Assembly (NCBI RefSeq): GCF_026239695.1
Contig: NZ_JAPIVS010000001.1
Span: 1-64,000, forward strand
Origin: Pedobacter sp. MC2016-15
GTDB taxonomy: Bacteria > Bacteroidota > Bacteroidia > Sphingobacteriales > Sphingobacteriaceae
Direction of reading: 5' to 3'
Length of the DNA: 64,000 bases
Part shown: one piece after another, positions 33,368 through 42,649 of the stretch
Layout of the letters: the number at the start of each line of letters is the position of its first letter
Numbering within the stretch: the stretch's first letter is position 1
Program-made: the position numbers and the translations under genes
The notes under the pieces: model-generated
Databases searched by the model: none
Told to the model about the DNA's origin: nothing
The model's input: the letters and a program-made list of their open reading frames with translations, nothing else

Positions 33368-33898
33368 TTACAATCTTAGTTTTGCGTAGAAATCCCAGAG
33401 TACAATACCTGCAGAGATCACGATATTGAAGGAGTGTTTGGTCCCAAACTGCGGGATCTCGATACACTTATCGATCTCAGCCATGACTTCATCGCTCACA
33501 CCATTTACCTCGTTGCCAAAGATCAATGCATATTTCTGATCCATCTCAGGTTTGAAGGTATTCAGCATGATACTTTCAACTGCCTGCTCAATAGCAATGA
33601 TCACATATCCCTGTTTTCTCAGTTCCCTGATGGCTTCAAGCGTATCCTCGTAATGCTCCCAGGCTACAGATTGCGTTGCACCGATTGCTGTTTTCTCGAT
33701 TTCGCGGTGCGGGGGTTGTGCCGTGATCCCACAAAGTAATATCTTTTCAATTGCAAATCCGTCTGCCGTCCTGAATGCAGAACCTATATTATTCATACTC
33801 CTGACATTGTCCATCACGACAACTACCGGTAGTTTATCCTGCTCCTTAAATTCTTCTATACCTACGCGGTTTAAATCAGTTGTTTTTAACTTTTGCAT
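33368..33898 (-). CDS. SpoU/TrmH-family RNA 2'-O-methyltransferase
   Basis: A 176-residue SPOUT-fold methyltransferase. Motif 1 is NVRSMNNIGSAFRTADGF (about 31-48), motif 2 LIFGNEVNGVS (about 127-137), motif 3 IPQFGTKHSFNIVISAGIVLW (about 148-168), which form the knotted SAM site. The usual SLN in motif 3 is SFN. There is no N-terminal RNA-binding extension. The target (tRNA or rRNA ribose) cannot be told from sequence. Monocistronic, convergent with gltD. Confidence 0.9.
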   Translation of the reverse strand: MQKLKTTDLNRVGIEEFKEQDKLPVVVVMDNVRSMNNIGSAFRTADGFAIEKILLCGITAQPPHREIEKTAIGATQSVAWEHYEDTLEAIRELRKQGYVIIAIEQAVESIMLNTFKPEMDQKYALIFGNEVNGVSDEVMAEIDKCIEIPQFGTKHSFNIVISAGIVLWDFYAKLRL

Positions 33899-33913
33899 AG
33901 CGCAAAAATAGAA

Positions 33914-35065
33914 TTAAATTGTGGTTGCGCCGTTACCAATTTTGCTGACATATACTTCACAGGCATATCCGATACGGTCCTGATAAAACGCAGTCAGCTT
34001 TTCAGTAAAATCTTCCACGGTATCTTTTTTCAGGATCGCAATCGCACAGCCTCCAAATCCGGCACCTGTCATACGTGCACCGGTTACATCAGCATAGTCC
34101 GCACAAAACTCAACTACAGTATCCAGTTCCTGACCGCTAACTTCGTATAAGTCTTTGAGCGACTGATGTGAAGCGTACATCAGCTCACCAAACTCTTCCA
34201 GTTTTCCTTCGCTCAGCGCCTTTGCAGCCAGGCTCACCCGTTCGTTCTCATGAATCACGTGGGTAGCACGCTTGAGTACCACCTCATCGGTGATCAGATG
34301 GCTGTGCAAGGCAAATTTCTCCGGCGTAAGCTCACAGAGGTTGTTGAGATTGAGCTCGGTGTTTAAGGCTTTAAGTGCAGCCTGACATTCAGCTACTCTT
34401 TCATTATATTTAGATTCTGCCAATCCTCTTGGTTTTTTGGTATTGATGATCGTGAGTACGTGATCACCGAGATCACAGTCGACAAGCTGGTAATCCAGTG
34501 TATCGCAGTTCAGCACGATAGCTTTGTCTTTTTCACCAAAGGCTACAGCAAACTGGTCCATGATTCCGCTGTTGAGCCCGATAAAATCATTCTCTACGCG
34601 TTTTGATAGTTTTACCAGCGCCAGTCGGTCATAATCCAGTTCCAGATATGAAGTTAAAGCATAAGCTGTAACTACTTCGATTGAAGCTGAAGAGGAGAGA
34701 CCGGAGCCAATAGGTATATTACCCGCATAAAGTAAGTCGAATCCCACAGGGATCTGGAAGTTTTTAAGAATTTCATGGAACACGCCCAGTGGATAATTAT
34801 ACCAGCCGCTGCCATCTTTTTTATAGCTGTCCTGTAAAGGAATTTCTGCTTCTTCAGGAAAGTTTACGCTTTTAAAACGGAGAATTCTGTCGTTGTTTGG
34901 GGCCAGGCAAAGCCAGGTTCCCAGGGTTATTGCACAGGGAAAAACTAATCCTCCGTTGTAATCAATGTGTTCACCGATCAGGTTTACGCGTCCCGGGGTG
35001 AAATAAGTTTCGGCAGGCTCATGGCCGTAGATCTCAAAGAATTTATGGGCTAATTCGTCTTTCAC
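33914..35065 (-). CDS. galK: Galactokinase
   Basis: A 383-residue GHMP kinase, starting at GTG 35065. The galactokinase signature GRVNLIGEHIDYNGG (about 26-40) is present, the ATP loop is PIGSGLSSSAS (about 118-128), and the third motif is GARMTGAGFGGCAIAIL. It phosphorylates galactose to galactose-1-phosphate. The divergent neighbour galM converts beta- to alpha-galactose, its substrate. No galT or galE in the window. Confidence 0.96.
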   Translation of the reverse strand: MKDELAHKFFEIYGHEPAETYFTPGRVNLIGEHIDYNGGLVFPCAITLGTWLCLAPNNDRILRFKSVNFPEEAEIPLQDSYKKDGSGWYNYPLGVFHEILKNFQIPVGFDLLYAGNIPIGSGLSSSASIEVVTAYALTSYLELDYDRLALVKLSKRVENDFIGLNSGIMDQFAVAFGEKDKAIVLNCDTLDYQLVDCDLGDHVLTIINTKKPRGLAESKYNERVAECQAALKALNTELNLNNLCELTPEKFALHSHLITDEVVLKRATHVIHENERVSLAAKALSEGKLEEFGELMYASHQSLKDLYEVSGQELDTVVEFCADYADVTGARMTGAGFGGCAIAILKKDTVEDFTEKLTAFYQDRIGYACEVYVSKIGNGATTI

Positions 35066-35201
35066 AATAAGTATGGAATAAAAATGTTAATCAATCTTTT
35101 GACTGAATGTTAAATATCTGGTTAAATGTTTACGGTGGCTCAAATATTGCCTGTATTATTTGTAGTATTGTTGAGGAATACTGTCGACCAATATACGTTT
35201 T

Positions 35202-36221
35202 ATGAGAGAAAATCAAATTAGTACAGGAAGAATAATTGAAGGAAAAGAAGTTTTTGCTGTCGAGCTGACCAATAGCCGCGGAAGCAAAGTGAAAATATTT
35301 AACTATGGTGCTATCGTCAGCAGCTTTGTCATCAAAAATGCGCAGGGCGAGGACCAGGATGTGGTGCTTGGTTTTGACGATATTGACGGTTATCTCAGTG
35401 AGGATTACCTTGCAAACTACCCCTACCTGGGAACGGTGATCGGCAGATACGCCAACCGTATTAAAGACGGAAAGTTCAGCGTTGAGGGCCAACAGTACCA
35501 ACTTACACAAAGTCTGCATGGCGGTACAAATGGCTTCGACAAAAAAGTATGGGATATCCTGCCGACGATTGATCCAAGTCTTACTTTACAATATACCAGT
35601 CCTGCGGGAGAGGAAAACTTCCCGGGAAATCTGACCGTGCAGCTAACCTTCAAATTATCTGATGAGGATGAGCTGATTTTGGATTATCATGCTGTAACTG
35701 ATGCGGCTACGGCTGTCAATCTCACACACCATACTTACTTCAACCTTTCAAAAAATGGCGGAAATGTAGGCCGTTATCAGCAGCGGATCCCTGCAAGCAA
35801 CTACCTGGAGCAGGATTCGGAATATATTGTTACAGGCAAGGTGTTGCCGGTAGAAGGTACTATTCATGATTTTCTGGCCGGTAAATCTATCGGACAGGAT
35901 TGGGACCCTCAGGAAGGGTATGACCAGACCTATGTACTGGATAAGGAATATAAGGAACTGGGACTTGCCTCCGAAACTATCGACCCGATCACAGGTCTTA
36001 AACTCGAAGTTTTTACTACTGAACCAGTGGCGCATTTCTACACTGCAAAATATCTTAATGTAGCTAAGGGTAAAAACGGCAGGGATCATCATCCTTTTGA
36101 AGCTTTCTGCATTGAAACGCAGCATGCCCCAAACAGTATCAATATACCTGAATTCCCGAAAACTACGCTCTTGCCCGGCGAGACTTATCTGCAGACCACT
36201 ATTTTTAAAGTAACCGTATAA
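35202..36221 (+). CDS. galM: Aldose 1-epimerase (mutarotase)
   Basis: A 339-residue beta-sandwich mutarotase. Conserved blocks are NYGAIVSSF, GRYANRIKDGKF, LHGGTNGFDKKVW, the catalytic His region HHTYFNLSKNGG, and the catalytic Glu in FEAFCIETQHAPNS near the C-terminus. No signal peptide, so cytoplasmic. It shares a 136-base divergent promoter region with galK, which suggests joint control for galactose use. Confidence 0.95.
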   Translation: MRENQISTGRIIEGKEVFAVELTNSRGSKVKIFNYGAIVSSFVIKNAQGEDQDVVLGFDDIDGYLSEDYLANYPYLGTVIGRYANRIKDGKFSVEGQQYQLTQSLHGGTNGFDKKVWDILPTIDPSLTLQYTSPAGEENFPGNLTVQLTFKLSDEDELILDYHAVTDAATAVNLTHHTYFNLSKNGGNVGRYQQRIPASNYLEQDSEYIVTGKVLPVEGTIHDFLAGKSIGQDWDPQEGYDQTYVLDKEYKELGLASETIDPITGLKLEVFTTEPVAHFYTAKYLNVAKGKNGRDHHPFEAFCIETQHAPNSINIPEFPKTTLLPGETYLQTTIFKVTV

Positions 36222-36337
36222 GGCAGGATAAATATCAAAGATGGCAGTAGCTCATGTAAATATAACAGATTTCTGTGTTTAACGTTATACTATGACCAGT
36301 GACTATAATTGGTCTGTAATTACTAAAATATAAATTG

Positions 36338-36985
36338 ATGAAAGTAGATATTTGGTCCGATGTAAGATGCCCGTTTTGTTATATAGGGAAAAGAAAGTTT
36401 GAAATAGCCCTGGAGCAATTTCCTCATAAAGATAGTGTACAAATCGAATGGCACAGTTTTGAGCTGGAGCCTAATGCAGAAACCCGTCCCGACCTTGATC
36501 CTACGGACGATCTTGCACGTAAAAAAGGACAGACAAGAGAATGGGCAGTCGGCGTACAGTCACATGTGACGAAGGCTGCCGCCGAAGTTGGTCTGCAATT
36601 TAATATTGCAAATGTTGTTGTCGCCAATTCATTTAATGCGCACCGGTTGATTCAACTGGCCAAATCGATGGGGCTCGACAATGAGATTGAAGAACTACTC
36701 TTTATTGCTCACTTCATAGATGGTAAAAACATAGATGATCCTGCAGTACTCAGTGAAATAGGTCTTGCTGCAGGCCTGGAAAAGATTGCGGTTGAAAGTA
36801 TGTTGAATGGTTTTGACTTCAGCAATGAAGTTCGTGCTGATGAGCACATTGCCCAGCAGATCGGTATCAGTGGCGTTCCTTTCTTTATATTTGATCAGAA
36901 GCTCGCTGTTTCGGGAGCACAATCTCCGGAGACTTTTTTAGGTGCAATGGAACAAGCATGGTCTAAGTCAGAAGCCAGTATTTGA
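36338..36985 (+). CDS. DsbA-family (FrnE-like) thioredoxin-fold oxidoreductase
   Basis: A 215-residue cytoplasmic protein, start taken at ATG 36338 (a TTG directly before it is in frame). MKVDIWSDVRCPFCYIGKR has the CPFC redox motif at residues 11-14; NSFNAHRLIQLAK and ISGVPFFIF (with the cis-Pro loop) are typical of the FrnE branch of the DsbA family. It likely acts as a disulfide isomerase or oxidoreductase in stress. It is followed after 2 bases by a PAP2 phosphatase gene. Confidence 0.9.
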   Translation: MKVDIWSDVRCPFCYIGKRKFEIALEQFPHKDSVQIEWHSFELEPNAETRPDLDPTDDLARKKGQTREWAVGVQSHVTKAAAEVGLQFNIANVVVANSFNAHRLIQLAKSMGLDNEIEELLFIAHFIDGKNIDDPAVLSEIGLAAGLEKIAVESMLNGFDFSNEVRADEHIAQQIGISGVPFFIFDQKLAVSGAQSPETFLGAMEQAWSKSEASI

Positions 36986-36987
36986 TC

Positions 36988-37647
36988 ATGAGATTTACGA
37001 TAAAGATCATTTTACAATATTCGATCGCATTGCAGCTCAGTTTACTGTCTGCAATGCCTTTTTTTGCGAAAGCTCAGGATTCAACAACTGTTGAAAAACC
37101 TCAGGGCTGGAAAGAAAGCAAGGGTTTGCAGGGACTGGATGACCGCATTATGGTTCATCTTTCAGAAAACCGTACGCCAAAACAGACGGATTTTTTTATG
37201 TTCTTATCAAAATATAACAATCTCGTGAATGTGGCAGTCCCGGCGGGAGTACTTGCTGGCGGAGTGATATCTAATGATAAGGGCACCCGTCAGGATGCGT
37301 TGTACATTGCCAGCAGTTCAGCAATAAATTTCCTCGTTACTACTGCCATCAAAAAGATCGTTCGCAGACCAAGACCCTTTAACGGGCGCGTAAAAATCAA
37401 TGCAGTTTATCATCCGGGAAGCACGTCCTTTCCCTCAGGACATAGCTCTTCATCATTTACTACCGCAACTGCTTTATCACAGGTATACAGCAAGTGGTAC
37501 GTCATCGCGCCAGCCTATTTATGGGCAGGAGCAATGGGTTATTCGAGAATGTACCTGGGCGTGCATTATCCTACAGATGTGGCTACAGGGGCTCTTTTGG
37601 GTACTTCGACAGCATTGTCTATGAAGTTCATCCGTCCCGGGCACTAA
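36988..37647 (+). CDS. PAP2-family membrane phosphatase
   Basis: About 219 residues from ATG 36988. It has an N-terminal signal-anchor, then the three-part PAP2 active site: KKIVRRPRPFNG, PSGHSSSSF and SRMYLGVHYPTDV with membrane helices around it. It should dephosphorylate a lipid such as phosphatidic acid or undecaprenyl pyrophosphate on the periplasmic side. A second PAP2 gene lies at 41838. Coupled to the DsbA-like gene. Confidence 0.9.
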   Translation: MRFTIKIILQYSIALQLSLLSAMPFFAKAQDSTTVEKPQGWKESKGLQGLDDRIMVHLSENRTPKQTDFFMFLSKYNNLVNVAVPAGVLAGGVISNDKGTRQDALYIASSSAINFLVTTAIKKIVRRPRPFNGRVKINAVYHPGSTSFPSGHSSSSFTTATALSQVYSKWYVIAPAYLWAGAMGYSRMYLGVHYPTDVATGALLGTSTALSMKFIRPGH

Positions 37648-37714
37648 GGGCAGAAAATTTTCCTGTGTTAATCTGTCTGCGGATTGCCTATCTTCGCAGC
37701 ATTTTTAATAGCAC

Positions 37715-39577
37715 ATGAAGAAAGTTTTACCTGTTATGGTAGCATGTATGCTCTCTGCCGGATATGCAGCAGCGCAAAGTGATACTACAAATAATCTCAA
37801 TGAAGTATTGGTGAAGGAGAATCGCCTGAAGCTTCCATTTTCTAAACAAAACCGCAATATCTGGATCATCGATAACCAGCAGATCAAAAATCTGCCCTCA
37901 AGATCTATCAGTGAATTACTGAGCTATGCTACCGGTGTAGATGTTCGTCAGCGTGGCCCGGGTGGCGTACAGGCCGATATCAGTATTGACGGTGGTACTT
38001 TTGATCAGACGCTCGTTTTGCTGAATGGCGTGAAAGTATCAGATCCACAGACAGGGCATAACATGATGAATTTGCCGATATCAATTGATGATATTGATCA
38101 TATCGAAGTGCTCAGGGGTTCTGCCTCGCGTATTTACGGTCTGAATGCGCTCACAGGAGCAATAAATATCGTCACCAAATCCGCTGTAACTACCGGAGTT
38201 TCGGGAAATGTCTTTACCGGAAGCAGCTTTAAGAAGAATGGCAGTGGCAAGGTGTATGGTAATTATGGTGTCCGCGCTACGGGAACCCTGGCGCTGAAAG
38301 AATCGAGCCACCTGTTCTCTGCAGGACAGGAAGCCGGAAATGGTTACCGTCACAACACTGCTTTTGATAACCAGAAGATCTACTACCAGGGAAAATTCAA
38401 TGTAGGTAAATCTGATCAGCTGGATGTGACAGGTGGATATATCCACAATAACTATGGTGCAAACGGTTTTTTTGCTGCCGGAACAGAGTCTGAAGAAACC
38501 GTTAAAACGGCTATTGCCACTGTTGCCTATAAAACAAAGCTGAACTCTTTCTGGACTTTGCTGCCAAGGCTGAGTTACAGAAACAATGTGGATGACTATA
38601 TGTATATCAAGCAAACGCCGAATATAGCCCATAATCACCACGTTACACAGGTAATGAGTGCAGAGCTGAACAATACTTTTGAAACCGGAATCGGCGAGTT
38701 TGGCTTAGGTCTGGAAGGCAGGAAAGAAAAAATCAACAGCAATAACCTCGGAAAAAGAGACAGGGATAACCTGGGGATTTATGGTGAGTATAAGTTTGAT
38801 CTGGTTAAAAACCTGCTGATCAATGCTGGTACTTATGTGAATTACAATTCTGATTTCGATTGGCATGTAATGCCGGGAATTGATGCAGGTTATACCTTTC
38901 TGGATAACTGGAAAGTATTTGTGAATGTAGGTACCGGCGTTAGGCTTCCGACATTTACCGATCTGTATTATGCGGGGCCTCAGAATATCGGAAACGACCA
39001 GTTGCGTCCGGAGAAATCGCGCTATATTGAAGGTGGTTTGAAATATAATTCTAATCACTTTGTCTTAAATGCCAGTGTATTCAAAAGAAGAATCACTGAT
39101 TTTATCGACTGGGTAAGAGCATCCGAAACCGTAAAATGGCAGCCAAATAACTTTGCACAGCTCAATAGTACGGGCTACACCCTGAGCGCTGATTACAATA
39201 CAGGTCAGCTGAGCAATGCCGGCATGTTCAACAGCATGAGATTTGGCTTGTCGTACACACATCTGGACCCAAAGGTGAAGACCGTGATCCCTATGGCTGT
39301 ATTCTCGCGTTATGCGATCGAAACTTTACGCGACCAACTGACAGGTACAGCAAATGCGGATTTCCTGAAGGTGATGTCGCTGACAGTTACAGCGAGATAT
39401 TGTGAACGAATTTCTTATAAGGATTATACCATTATGGATGCGCGACTGTCCTGTAAACTAAATAAAGGAAGCATCTACGCTGATGCATCGAATATTTTTG
39501 ATGTAAATTATATACAGGCTCAGGCTGTACCGATGCCCGGAGTTTGGGCCACTTTGGGGTATAAGTTCACATTATAA
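37715..39577 (+). CDS. TonB-dependent receptor (BtuB/FepA size class)
   Basis: A 620-residue outer-membrane receptor. Signal peptide about 1-20 (GYAAAQ), plug domain (NEVLVKENRLKLPFS as Ton box region, IDGGTFDQTLVLLNGVKVSDPQTG, VLRGSASRIYGLNALTGAINIVTK), and a barrel ending in ATLGYKFTL. It lacks the SusC-type N-terminal carboxypeptidase-like domain and has no SusD partner, so it probably takes up a metal chelate or cofactor. No riboswitch is visible in the 67-base upstream gap. Confidence 0.93.
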   Translation: MKKVLPVMVACMLSAGYAAAQSDTTNNLNEVLVKENRLKLPFSKQNRNIWIIDNQQIKNLPSRSISELLSYATGVDVRQRGPGGVQADISIDGGTFDQTLVLLNGVKVSDPQTGHNMMNLPISIDDIDHIEVLRGSASRIYGLNALTGAINIVTKSAVTTGVSGNVFTGSSFKKNGSGKVYGNYGVRATGTLALKESSHLFSAGQEAGNGYRHNTAFDNQKIYYQGKFNVGKSDQLDVTGGYIHNNYGANGFFAAGTESEETVKTAIATVAYKTKLNSFWTLLPRLSYRNNVDDYMYIKQTPNIAHNHHVTQVMSAELNNTFETGIGEFGLGLEGRKEKINSNNLGKRDRDNLGIYGEYKFDLVKNLLINAGTYVNYNSDFDWHVMPGIDAGYTFLDNWKVFVNVGTGVRLPTFTDLYYAGPQNIGNDQLRPEKSRYIEGGLKYNSNHFVLNASVFKRRITDFIDWVRASETVKWQPNNFAQLNSTGYTLSADYNTGQLSNAGMFNSMRFGLSYTHLDPKVKTVIPMAVFSRYAIETLRDQLTGTANADFLKVMSLTVTARYCERISYKDYTIMDARLSCKLNKGSIYADASNIFDVNYIQAQAVPMPGVWATLGYKFTL

Positions 39578-39654
39578 AAGCATTTCTTATTCTATGATAA
39601 GATCGGACAAGAGCTGATGCTGTACATTTGAGCTATCAAATAAAGAATGACATC

Positions 39655-40371
39655 ATGGCACAAACAGTATTACATACAGCAGCATCACGCGGAGTAGCAG
39701 ATCACGGTTGGTTAAAAAGTCACCATACCTTTAGTTTTTCCAGTTATTTTAATCCTGAACGTGTTCAGTTTGGCGCACTGCGGGTATTGAATGATGATGA
39801 AGTTGCAGGAGGAAGAGGCTTTGGTGAACATCCTCATGATAATATGGAGATCATTTCCATTGCACTGGAAGGGACTTTGCAGCATAATGACAGCATGGGT
39901 AACTCTGCCAACATCGAGACCGGCGAGATCCAGGTGATGAGTGCCGGTACAGGTATTTACCATACTGAATATAACAAAAATGCAGCAGAACCGGTTAAAT
40001 TTCTCCAGATCTGGGTGTTTCCGAATAAAAGAAATGTAGAGCCAAGGTACGATCAGGTGAAAATTGAAAGTCCTGCGCAGCCCAATCAGCTGGTACAGAT
40101 TCTGTCTCCGAATCCGGAAGATGCCGGAGTTTGGATCTACCAGGATGCCTGGTTTAACCTGGGCAAGCTGGAGAAAGGCAGTACAGTAGATTACGCGATT
40201 CACCAAAAAAACAATGGTGCCTACATCTTTGTGATTGCGGGTAAAGTTGAAGTGAATGGTCAGTTGCTGGATACGCGTGACGGATATGGCATTTGGGATA
40301 CAGATGGTTTTACGATCACCGCTGATGCCGATGCAGAGGTTTTAATTATGGATGTACCTATGAACCTGTAA
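39655..40371 (+). CDS. Pirin-family cupin protein
   Basis: About 238 residues from ATG 39655 (a TTG start 27 bases upstream is less likely). The pirin N-terminal domain is evident: SHHTFSFSSYFNPERVQFGALRVLNDD, then HPHDNMEIISIALEG with metal-binding His and Glu residues, and GEIQVMSAGTGIYHTEYN. Bacterial pirins include quercetinases and regulators of metabolism. The next gene follows after 2 bases. Confidence 0.93.
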   Translation: MAQTVLHTAASRGVADHGWLKSHHTFSFSSYFNPERVQFGALRVLNDDEVAGGRGFGEHPHDNMEIISIALEGTLQHNDSMGNSANIETGEIQVMSAGTGIYHTEYNKNAAEPVKFLQIWVFPNKRNVEPRYDQVKIESPAQPNQLVQILSPNPEDAGVWIYQDAWFNLGKLEKGSTVDYAIHQKNNGAYIFVIAGKVEVNGQLLDTRDGYGIWDTDGFTITADADAEVLIMDVPMNL

Positions 40372-40373
40372 TC

Positions 40374-40682
40374 ATGGAAAGACAAACTGAAATCCTGGTG
40401 ATCTGCACCAATGCTCCAATTCTGGCAACGGTACTCAGATTGCTGAACACCAATGAAAACTGGAATGCCACCGGCGTCGCCAGTCCGGAAGAAGCCTTGA
40501 AGATGAGCAGGGAAGTACAGTATGAGGTTTTCCTGATCGGGGCAGGATTAACTGATGCAGAGGAAGAGCAGGTAGCCGCTCAGGTTAAAGAAATGCATCC
40601 TGACATTCATATCATCCCTCATTATGGAGGGGGCAGTGGTTTGCTCTTTGCAGAAATATATCTTGCTCTTGGCAGCAAATAA
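40374..40682 (+). CDS. Degenerate receiver-like protein
   Basis: A 102-residue protein with receiver (CheY-like) topology: ILVICTNAPILATVLRLL, EALKMSREVQYEVFLIGAGL, HPDIHIIPHYGGGSGLL. The site where a receiver carries the phosphorylated Asp reads FLIGAG, and the N-terminal acidic pair is missing, so phosphorylation is unlikely. It is coupled to pirin by a 2-base gap. Function unknown, perhaps a binding partner. Confidence 0.7.
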   Translation: MERQTEILVICTNAPILATVLRLLNTNENWNATGVASPEEALKMSREVQYEVFLIGAGLTDAEEEQVAAQVKEMHPDIHIIPHYGGGSGLLFAEIYLALGSK

Positions 40683-40714
40683 AAAAAGCAGACTATTTAT
40701 AGTCTGCTTTTTTT
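40681..40714 (+). terminator. Terminator after the pirin operon
   Basis: AAAAAGCAGACTA pairs with TAGTCTGCTTTTT around a short loop; symmetrical, so it probably also serves the converging YtxH gene. Confidence 0.87.
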
Positions 40715-40736
40715 ATGTTTTTATATAAACTGATAG

Positions 40737-41138
40737 TTATGCGTTTTCAACATCAGTTTTGATATTATCCGCCAGGTTCTCAGCGCGGTTAAATTTAGAT
40801 TTTACACTTTCTACAGCGATATCTTTCAAATCTGAAAGTTCATCTACACCATCCTGCAGTTTGCCGCTGTATGTTTGATATTTATCTTTAGCTGTATCAG
40901 TTAACTGATCTGCACCAGATTTGATCTTCTCTTTGTAAGTCTGCAGCTTGTCTTTTGCACTATCTGCAAGATCTTTGGATTTATCAGCGATCAAATCTCT
41001 GGTTTCAGTTCCGCTGGCTGGTGCAAATAACACCCCCAGGGCAGCACCAACTGCTAGTCCAGCTAATAAAGCAACAACAACAGGAGTTTTATCTGTATCG
41101 CTATGCAGCTGGTCGTTCAATAATTTCTTGTAATTCAT
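40737..41138 (-). CDS. YtxH-domain membrane-anchored stress protein
   Basis: A 133-residue protein. VVALLAGLAVGAALGVLFAPASGTETR (about 21-47) is the YtxH signature with one membrane helix; the rest is a Lys/Asp/Ala-rich amphipathic helix repeat (SKDLADSAKDKLQTYKEKI, then similar blocks) like apolipoprotein or LEA-type segments. It is probably induced by envelope or osmotic stress. Single gene. Confidence 0.85.
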   Translation of the reverse strand: MNYKKLLNDQLHSDTDKTPVVVALLAGLAVGAALGVLFAPASGTETRDLIADKSKDLADSAKDKLQTYKEKIKSGADQLTDTAKDKYQTYSGKLQDGVDELSDLKDIAVESVKSKFNRAENLADNIKTDVENA

Positions 41139-41235
41139 GGCAATTAGTTTTTAAATAAATAATGTTTTGTCATTATTAGTTCAAAAACCAGTCCATATTT
41201 TGATAACTATCAAAAAATATTGAAAAATGAGCAGA

Positions 41236-41676
41236 TTATTCCGCTAATGTTTGCCGGTCGTGTTCAATGGAGATAACTCCGTCACCTTCAACCAGAAAAC
41301 AAATCAGCGCCAGTGCCACTATACAGGAGAACCAGAATTCTGAATATGGCCTGAAAATCTGTCCTGGCAGGTTCACATAAAATACTGCCACCAGCAGAAT
41401 CGGAAGATTAAGCATGCAAAACATCCGAGTATGTGTACCCAGCGCAATCATCAATCCGCCAATCAAGTGAAGGGCAATGATGAGGTGTGCGAGCAGACTG
41501 ATGGATACAGCGAATCCCAAACCTGCATTTTCCATGAGTGTAGTGAAAGCGTGTAAATTGAAAGCGAATTCAATTCCTTTCCACATTAAAGTTAAACCTA
41601 AGGCCATCCTGATATAGTCAAGCCATTTTGGATGATGACGATCACCCCATTCCTGAATTTTCGCTAATACTTTCAT
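41236..41676 (-). CDS. DoxX-like membrane protein
   Basis: A 146-residue protein with four membrane helices (about 21-40, 55-80, 86-105, 115-130), with LTLMWKGIEFAF and LHLIGGLMIALGTHTRM matching the DoxX family. DoxX-like proteins are linked to thiosulfate oxidation or redox balance in other phyla, but in Bacteroidetes the role is unknown. The gene is preceded and followed by short AT-rich gaps. Confidence 0.78.
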   Translation of the reverse strand: MKVLAKIQEWGDRHHPKWLDYIRMALGLTLMWKGIEFAFNLHAFTTLMENAGLGFAVSISLLAHLIIALHLIGGLMIALGTHTRMFCMLNLPILLVAVFYVNLPGQIFRPYSEFWFSCIVALALICFLVEGDGVISIEHDRQTLAE

Positions 41677-41837
41677 GATCTATACTTGGTTTAATTGTTA
41701 TTATGAATGTACGAAATAAATATTGGATATTCCAAGCCAAATGAGAATTATAGAGCGGAAGAATGCTAGAAAGAGCAAATTATAAACTAAGCATATTTCC
41801 CAAAAGCCTTTTGGCACGTAATTTCGTACATTAGGTT

Positions 41838-42605
41838 ATGTCTGCTAAATTGTTATTGCCATTCCTCATCATTTGTACCTTTACCAACGCGCTTCAAGCG
41901 CAGCAAACAGATTCAATTCGTCGTCAGGATACCGTTATACTGAGAGATCAGGGCAAGCTTAAGTTTTATGCGTTTATACCGGCCACTGTAGCCGTTGCCT
42001 ACGGGTTTACAGCTCTTAATGCAGATTTTTTGCGCAGTGCCGATAACCAGATTCTCAAAACTATCAAACATGATAACAGGAATTTCTATACCAATGCTGA
42101 TGATTTCTTACGTTATGTTCCCTCTGCAGCAGTTTACGCACTGGATCTCTTTGGTGTAAAAGGCAAGAATAACTTCCGTGATAAAACATCGCTTCTGGTT
42201 ATCTCTTCTATATTTTCCGGGGTGACGATCAAAACGCTGAAGGCCAGTAGTAACAGGTTGCGTCCTAACGGCCTGAATGATTACTCATTCCCATCGGGTC
42301 ATGCTGCTACGGCATTTGCATCTGCAGAATTTCTGCGTCAGGAGTATGGTGAAAATTCTCCCTGGTATACTGCTGCCGGATATAGTGTTGCTACGATGAC
42401 CGCCGTACTCCGTTTATATAAAAGTTATCACTGGTTTAGTGATGTGGTTGCCGGAGCAGGGATTGGGATCCTATCTACAAAATTCGCTTACCTCGTTTAT
42501 CCATCAGTAAAACGCGCCGTCTGGGGTAAGAAAAAAACAAATACCGTGCTGTTGCCAACTTATCAGAATGGTATGCCGGGATTATCATTTTCGGCTAAGT
42601 TTTAA
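41838..42605 (+). CDS. PAP2-family phosphatase, second copy
   Basis: A 255-residue protein with a signal peptide (about 1-21, ALQAQ). Active-site motifs: KASSNRLRPNG, SFPSGHAATAFASAEFL and SYHWFSDVVAGAGIG. It shares the PAP2 fold with the protein at 36988 but little sequence outside the motifs, so the two likely have different lipid substrates. It precedes the GH63-like gene by 44 bases. Confidence 0.9.
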   Translation: MSAKLLLPFLIICTFTNALQAQQTDSIRRQDTVILRDQGKLKFYAFIPATVAVAYGFTALNADFLRSADNQILKTIKHDNRNFYTNADDFLRYVPSAAVYALDLFGVKGKNNFRDKTSLLVISSIFSGVTIKTLKASSNRLRPNGLNDYSFPSGHAATAFASAEFLRQEYGENSPWYTAAGYSVATMTAVLRLYKSYHWFSDVVAGAGIGILSTKFAYLVYPSVKRAVWGKKKTNTVLLPTYQNGMPGLSFSAKF

Positions 42606-42649
42606 CGTTAAAACCATATATTCCGGTTAACATTCCTTATTATTGGTGT

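Noticed and set aside
37648..37714. Cobalamin riboswitch before the BtuB-size receptor
   Set aside because: The gap is only 67 bases and has no B12-box sequence.
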